From: Snowella sp.
GTDB taxonomy: Bacteria; Cyanobacteriota; Cyanobacteriia; Cyanobacteriales; Microcystaceae
Assembly: GCA_003249095.1 (NCBI GenBank)
Contig: QBMS01000023.1
Coordinates: 1 to 40,928, forward strand
Length of the DNA stretch: 40,928 nt
Reading direction: 5' to 3'
Positions within the stretch are counted from its first letter, which is position 1. Each line of letters begins with the position of its first letter. The notes beneath the pieces were generated by a model. That model was not told where the DNA came from, searched no databases, and worked only from the letters and a program-made list of their open reading frames with translations. The translations under genes were made by a program, and so were the position numbers. Shown here one piece after another: positions 37,664 through 40,928 of the stretch.

Positions 37664-39076
37664 TTACTTTAACAGTCTGGTCGGTAGGCAATCCTGACGA
37701 GTTAGATCAACGTAGGTTTCCCGTTGAAGGAAGAGGTTGGCTTCTCCGTTATTGACAAAAACCGCCGCAGGACGGGGCAAGCGATTGTAATTAGAAGCCA
37801 TACTATAGTTATAGGCTCCCGTATCCATTACCACCAAGATGTCTCCCGCTTCCGTTTCGGGTAAGGGAGTTTCTTTGATGAGGATATCCCCTGATTCACA
37901 ATGTTTTCCTGCAACAGTGACAGTTTCTTGATAGGGTGCCGACATTTTATTGGCTAAGGCCACCCGATATTGCGATTGATAGGTGATGGGGCGGGGATTA
38001 TCGGACATTCCTCCATCTACGGCGATATAGGTACGAATTTCGGGGACGACTTTCCGACTACCAATGGTATAGGCCGTAATACAAGCCGTTCCAATCAGCG
38101 ATCGCCCTGGTTCTGCAATGATCTTGGGTAAGGCCATTTGTCGTGCTTCACAGGCTTTGACCACCGATTGAGCCGCCGCTTTGACCCATTCTTTAATGCT
38201 AGGGGGATCATCACTTTCGGTATAACGAATTCCTAGTCCGCCACCAATATTTAACTCGGTTAAGGGTAAACCATAGGTCAATCCTTTCTCGAACCATTCC
38301 ACTAAAACCCCCCCTAAATCTTGATGGGGTTGGCGTTCAAAAATTTGCGAACCAATATGGGCGTGCAGACCAACGCAATTCAAACTCGGTTGCTGGCTAA
38401 CGTAGGTAAAGACCCCTTCGAGTTGATGGGGATCAAAGCCAAATTTACTATCGAGATGTCCTGTGCGGATGTATTCGTGGGTATGACATTCGATGCCAGG
38501 CGTTAGGCGCAACATAATCCGAATGGGTTTGTCGGGAGAATTGGCTCCTAATTTAACCAAATTTTGTAATTCTAACCAGTTATCAACAATGATCGTGCAA
38601 CCCGTTGCGATCGCGTATTCTAGTTCTTGAACGGATTTATTATTACCGTGAAAATAAATTTTGGCGGCGGCATCGGCGATCGACCAACCCATTTGTTCTA
38701 GGGCATTGAGAGTTGTAAACAGTTCTCCACCCGAAACCACATCAAAACCCAAATCTTCGCTGGCGACAACGGCACAAACACCGAAACAACTCCAGGCTTT
38801 AGACGCATAAATGACTTGAGACTCGCCAGGATAATATTTCCGAAAAGAATCCCGATACTGACGGCAAGCTTCCCGCAAAGTGACTTCATCTAAAATATAA
38901 AGCGGTGAACCGAACTGTTCGACCAACTGAGGAACATCACAACCGCCGATTTCTAAGGCATCTTTTTCGTTAATTTTGGCGGTTAGGGGCAATAAATTCT
39001 GATTCGGGGAAGTTGAGGGAGATGAGGTGAAATAATGCTTCCCAGAGAGTTGGGGTCGAGATTCTGTCGATAACAT
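37664..39076 (-). CDS. lysA: Diaminopimelate decarboxylase
   Basis: This 470-residue PLP enzyme (fold type III) makes lysine from meso-diaminopimelate. The PLP lysine is in YASKAWS (about Lys93). Other signatures are GFDVVSGGEL, GLHAHIGSQI, LNIGGGLGI, IIAEPGRSL and, near the end, CESGDIL and GAYNYSMASNYN. A short N-terminal extension precedes the conserved core. ATG 39076 follows an in-frame TTG by two codons. It is the first gene of the apparent lysA-cdaA-uppS operon, linking lysine and wall precursor synthesis. Confidence 0.96.
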   Translation of the reverse strand: MLSTESRPQLSGKHYFTSSPSTSPNQNLLPLTAKINEKDALEIGGCDVPQLVEQFGSPLYILDEVTLREACRQYRDSFRKYYPGESQVIYASKAWSCFGVCAVVASEDLGFDVVSGGELFTTLNALEQMGWSIADAAAKIYFHGNNKSVQELEYAIATGCTIIVDNWLELQNLVKLGANSPDKPIRIMLRLTPGIECHTHEYIRTGHLDSKFGFDPHQLEGVFTYVSQQPSLNCVGLHAHIGSQIFERQPHQDLGGVLVEWFEKGLTYGLPLTELNIGGGLGIRYTESDDPPSIKEWVKAAAQSVVKACEARQMALPKIIAEPGRSLIGTACITAYTIGSRKVVPEIRTYIAVDGGMSDNPRPITYQSQYRVALANKMSAPYQETVTVAGKHCESGDILIKETPLPETEAGDILVVMDTGAYNYSMASNYNRLPRPAAVFVNNGEANLFLQRETYVDLTRQDCLPTRLLK

Positions 39077-39082
39077 AGTCAA

Positions 39083-39560
39083 TATGGGTCAGATTAGGGA
39101 AATCTTGGAATTTGAGTCATAGTTCAATCTAATTGTATCAAGTTGTGGTATTCAGTGTTGATCCTATGATCCTTGGTCAGGAATTCCCAATTTTAGGCTC
39201 AGATGCGATCGCACTCTTCCCGAAAAGAGAAAAACGCGATCGTCAATTTGCATCTAAACAACAAAACGCGATTAACAAACTTTTCATACAATCTTGCGAC
39301 TTCCTGGTTTTTCTCTTCTAAACGCGATTACAAGACAATTATACTGCGAACGGCTTAGAAGTTAACTTTTTTTGAGAAAGAATACGAGAACCTGAAGGGA
39401 AGCTTTGCGTGTCCTGTTTAAATCAGTAATCAAGATCAGGTAAAATGGTTTGCGAAAAGATTGACATCAAACAAATTTACAGCCCTTTGCGTATTCAAGA
39501 CGTACAATAACAGCAGTGGGCAAAATAATTGCGGAGATGAACAGACGAGATCAGATATTT
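39083..39560. other. Intergenic region upstream of lysA
   Basis: The spacer runs from the lysA promoter side to the repeat. It contains two HIP1-like GCGATCGC/CGCGATCG sites and many A/T-runs. A 62-codon plus-strand frame here has no protein features. No RNA gene recognised. Confidence 0.4.
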
Positions 39561-39764
39561 CTAGTTCCGAACAAGTTTGTGTCTTCTTGTATTTCTAAAA
39601 GCTTCTTGCTTAAGGGCTTTACGAAAAAACATACATCAAGCATCGTCTTTTGTACCTTCCGATGAGTGTTATTGAGCGAAAAACACACCATCAAAGGACT
39701 TTGGAACGGGGTTCAGGAAGCTGAAAGCCTTATTCTCTCGTAGCCACAAACTTGTCTGGAACTA
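39561..39764 (+). mobile_element. MITE-like repeat, copy 2 (complete)
   Basis: This 204-bp element is bounded by CTAG on both sides. The ends are CTAGTTCCGAACAAGTTTGTG and, reverse-complemented, CTAGTTCCAGACAAGTTTGTG: 19 of 21 bases match, so they are imperfect terminal inverted repeats. The shared TA (or CTAG) next to the ends is consistent with a TA target duplication of the IS630/Tc1 kind, but that is inference. Positions 39561-39727 are identical to 1-167 (opposite strand) bar one base. No intact ORF is contained. It directly precedes a TetR tail. Confidence 0.8.
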
Positions 39765-39779
39765 GAATTATTTGAGTAT

Positions 39780-39969
39780 TTGAGACTTGGATAGCGGCGA
39801 TCGCGGAGGTTTTAATTGCAGAGGGACTGGAGGCAAATGTGGCGAAACAGCAAGCCGAAAAGGTGGTTATTTTGGTGCAAGGTTCTTTGATTTTGTCCCA
39901 GGGTTTAAATAATGCTCAGGTATTTAAACAGATTATTAGCGATCTTGCCAGAGAATTACTTTTGAGTTA
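39780..39969 (+). pseudogene. TetR-family regulator, C-terminal fragment
   Basis: Open in one frame and ending in TAA at 39967-39969, it reads TWIAAIAEVLIAEGL, NVAKQQAEKVVILVQGSL and later NNAQVFKQIISDLARELLLS. This is the typical C-terminal helical part of TetR/AcrR regulators (A...vv..v.Gal...r). Only the last ~60 residues remain: the DNA-binding N-terminus is absent and the MITE lies upstream. The sequence is closely related to the broken fragment at 168-312. Confidence 0.65.
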
Positions 39970-40296
39970 AAGTATCATCAACAAATAGGGTGATCGTCCT
40001 TTTCCGAATGATATCACTAACCTGTTCAAGGAGCTTTTTGGGCGGTTTTTTCATCGGGCATTATTCGGAATTTTTCTGGATAGTGTGACTATCTGGTATG
40101 TTATCCAGAAAGTTTCTATCTATCATGGAAAAATATACCGAATGTTGCTGGCTATCATTCTCTATAGAGTGAATATACGGAAATTTTCTGTTTTTTGTCT
40201 TCTAGGGGGTTACTATCGGGAAAATGTCGATACAATAAATAGCTAGACTAATTTCCATCTCAATAGGCAGGGAAATACAGATTCTTGGGGCTTTAG
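39970..40296. other. AT-rich spacer with inverted repeats
   Basis: This 327-bp region holds TTCTGGATA (40074-40082) and its inverted copy TATCCAGAA (40102-40110), with a second small palindrome (GATAGTgtgACTATC) between them. No gene recognised. Possibly remnants of a mobile element, but not assigned. Confidence 0.4.
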
Positions 40297-40614
40297 ATGA
40301 TAGAAAATTACAAACTACCAAGAAAGTTACGTAAAAAATTAGAACAAGAGATTGAAACATCTGAAGTGATTCAATGGATTGAGCAGCCTATTCCCCGTGT
40401 TTTGACGCGATCCACGGTAGGCACTTGCCTGGTTTTGCTGTTTTCCTTAACCTTCTTTGCTTTTGTTGGTTATGGTACGTATGAGAAATTAAAAAATGCA
40501 GGAATACCTATAAATGAATTTCCGCAGGTAAGCGGTGTTTTAATCCCTCTGGTTGCAGTTGGGCAATGGTTCAGCCTGATTAAAGGCAGAAAGGATTACT
40601 GGGCAAAGGATTAG
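40297..40614 (+). CDS. Small membrane protein of unknown function
   Basis: This protein has 105 residues: a charged N-terminus (PRKLRKKLEQEIETSEVIQW) and two hydrophobic segments (about 42-62 and 80-95, CLVLLFSLTFFAFVGY and VLIPLVAVGQWFSLI). The order of a basic/acidic helix, an I-x-W-I-x-x-P-x-P loop and a helix pair resembles the N-terminal half of longer cyanobacterial proteins that continue into a PH-like domain. If so, this copy is truncated. That comparison is from memory. It stands alone and sits beside an IS, so disruption by transposition is possible. Confidence 0.55.
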   Translation: MIENYKLPRKLRKKLEQEIETSEVIQWIEQPIPRVLTRSTVGTCLVLLFSLTFFAFVGYGTYEKLKNAGIPINEFPQVSGVLIPLVAVGQWFSLIKGRKDYWAKD

Positions 40615-40643
40615 AGAAACAAAGAAGCAAATATAAGCTTGGA

Positions 40644-40672
40644 AGTAATGGTTATAACTTTACAGGGGTGTT
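40644..40672 (+). repeat. Candidate left end of an IS1-like element
   Basis: The stretch AGTAATGGTTATAACTTTAC resembles the terminal inverted-repeat type of IS1 elements (GGTAATG...AACTT). It lies 48 bp before the start of a transposase-like gene with an IS1/InsA-type zinc ribbon. The other end is outside the window, so this is a suggestion only. Confidence 0.4.
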
Positions 40673-40719
40673 AAGGGTAATAATACTATAAATAAATCGG
40701 TAAAAAAAGGAGAGAGAGT

Positions 40720-40928
40720 ATGTCAATCCAAAAGATAAAGCCAATCCAAGAGTTTAATGATTCTATATTTTGCAATGGGAAAGAAAAAGAATTATTTAAA
40801 CGAGACTGTCCTCATTGTCACAGCGAGGAAGTGAAAATTCATTCTCATTACAAAACGAAAAATAATGGAGAGAGAAAAATATTTATCTGTCAAAAATGTG
40901 AGTCACTATATTCAGAAACGTATAATAC
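40720..40928 (+). CDS. Transposase, N-terminal zinc-ribbon part (partial, runs off the window)
   Basis: The first 69 residues are seen. They hold a four-Cys zinc ribbon, CPHCHSEEV...YKTKNNGERKIFICQKC, followed by the ESLYSET linker. This arrangement is that of the InsA-type N-terminus of IS1-like transposases, where the ribbon precedes a helix-turn-helix and a DDE domain. AAAGGAG lies about eight bases upstream of ATG 40720. The reading frame is open to the last base, so the 3' part is cut by the window edge. The family is inferred from the ribbon pattern and the IS1-like end nearby. Confidence 0.7.
   Translation, partial: MSIQKIKPIQEFNDSIFCNGKEKELFKRDCPHCHSEEVKIHSHYKTKNNGERKIFICQKCESLYSETYN

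Noticed and set aside
39133-39321. 62-codon plus-strand frame between lysA and the repeat
   Set aside because: Composition is not protein-like and the frame crosses HIP1 sites and homopolymer runs; no start signal.
40074-40110. TTCTGGATA/TATCCAGAA inverted repeat as an attachment or resolvase site
   Set aside because: Only nine bases per arm, a 19-base spacer and no recombinase gene nearby; too weak to assign.

Overview
The window looks like a chromosomal contig from a cyanobacterium. The evidence is the dense GCGATCGC (HIP1) octamers on both strands and a set of typically cyanobacterial genes: cyanophycin synthetase and cyanophycinase, the magnesium chelatase ATPase subunit, a knotless phytochrome, a cyAbrB regulator, ComFB and a DnaK3-type chaperone. 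HIP1 density and gene content suggest a unicellular or colonial Synechocystis/Cyanothece/Microcystis-like lineage, but species cannot be read from this sequence. Most genes are single-copy housekeeping genes. The accessory material lies at the two ends and in a few gene-poor gaps.

Layout. 1-1.7 kb: a truncated transposon-like repeat, a dead TetR tail, a MAPEG membrane protein, an NTF2-like (DUF1348) protein and the remnant of a nucleotidyltransferase-partner protein. 1.7-8.5 kb: metK, a TPR protein, a DUF1537 sugar-acid kinase-like gene, a serine esterase and a class A penicillin-binding protein. 8.5-10.5 kb: tRNA-Gly(UCC), a CPBP intramembrane protease and cyAbrB. 11-17.5 kb: sdhB, an EgtB-like iron enzyme, a GldA-like dehydrogenase and a Cph2-like phytochrome with GGDEF and EAL domains. 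17.5-21.1 kb: cphA and cphB, which make and degrade cyanophycin. 21.3-26.2 kb: trmD, a Uma2 nuclease, a GT2 glycosyltransferase, glutaminase, a short adenylate kinase and recR. 26.3-29.1 kb: chlI, an alpha/beta hydrolase and comFB. 29.9-35.2 kb: ahcY, a gene-poor stretch with gene fragments and a 97-bp MITE, then dnaK3-dnaJ. 35.2-39.1 kb: two small conserved proteins, uppS, cdaA and lysA. 39.1 kb to the end: a second copy of the repeat from the left end, a second TetR tail, a small membrane protein and the start of an IS1-like transposase that runs off the window.

How the genes connect. metK and ahcY are two steps of the S-adenosylmethionine cycle. cphA, cphB and glutaminase handle stored and amide nitrogen. 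lysA (diaminopimelate/lysine), uppS (undecaprenyl carrier lipid) and the PBP all serve wall synthesis, and c-di-AMP cyclase lies between lysA and uppS. Three nucleotide-second-messenger genes occur: a probable light-regulated c-di-GMP phosphodiesterase, a ComFB-type c-di-GMP receptor and a c-di-AMP cyclase.

Most notable signals: a 167-bp repeat present at both ends in opposite orientation, with terminal inverted repeats and each copy next to a decayed TetR gene; a second MITE with TAA target duplications; a ~100-bp dispersed repeat bracketing sdhB-egtB; recR apparently starting at ATT; and a short Cph2-like photoreceptor with a degenerate GGDEF domain. I found no clearly new defence or biosynthetic system.
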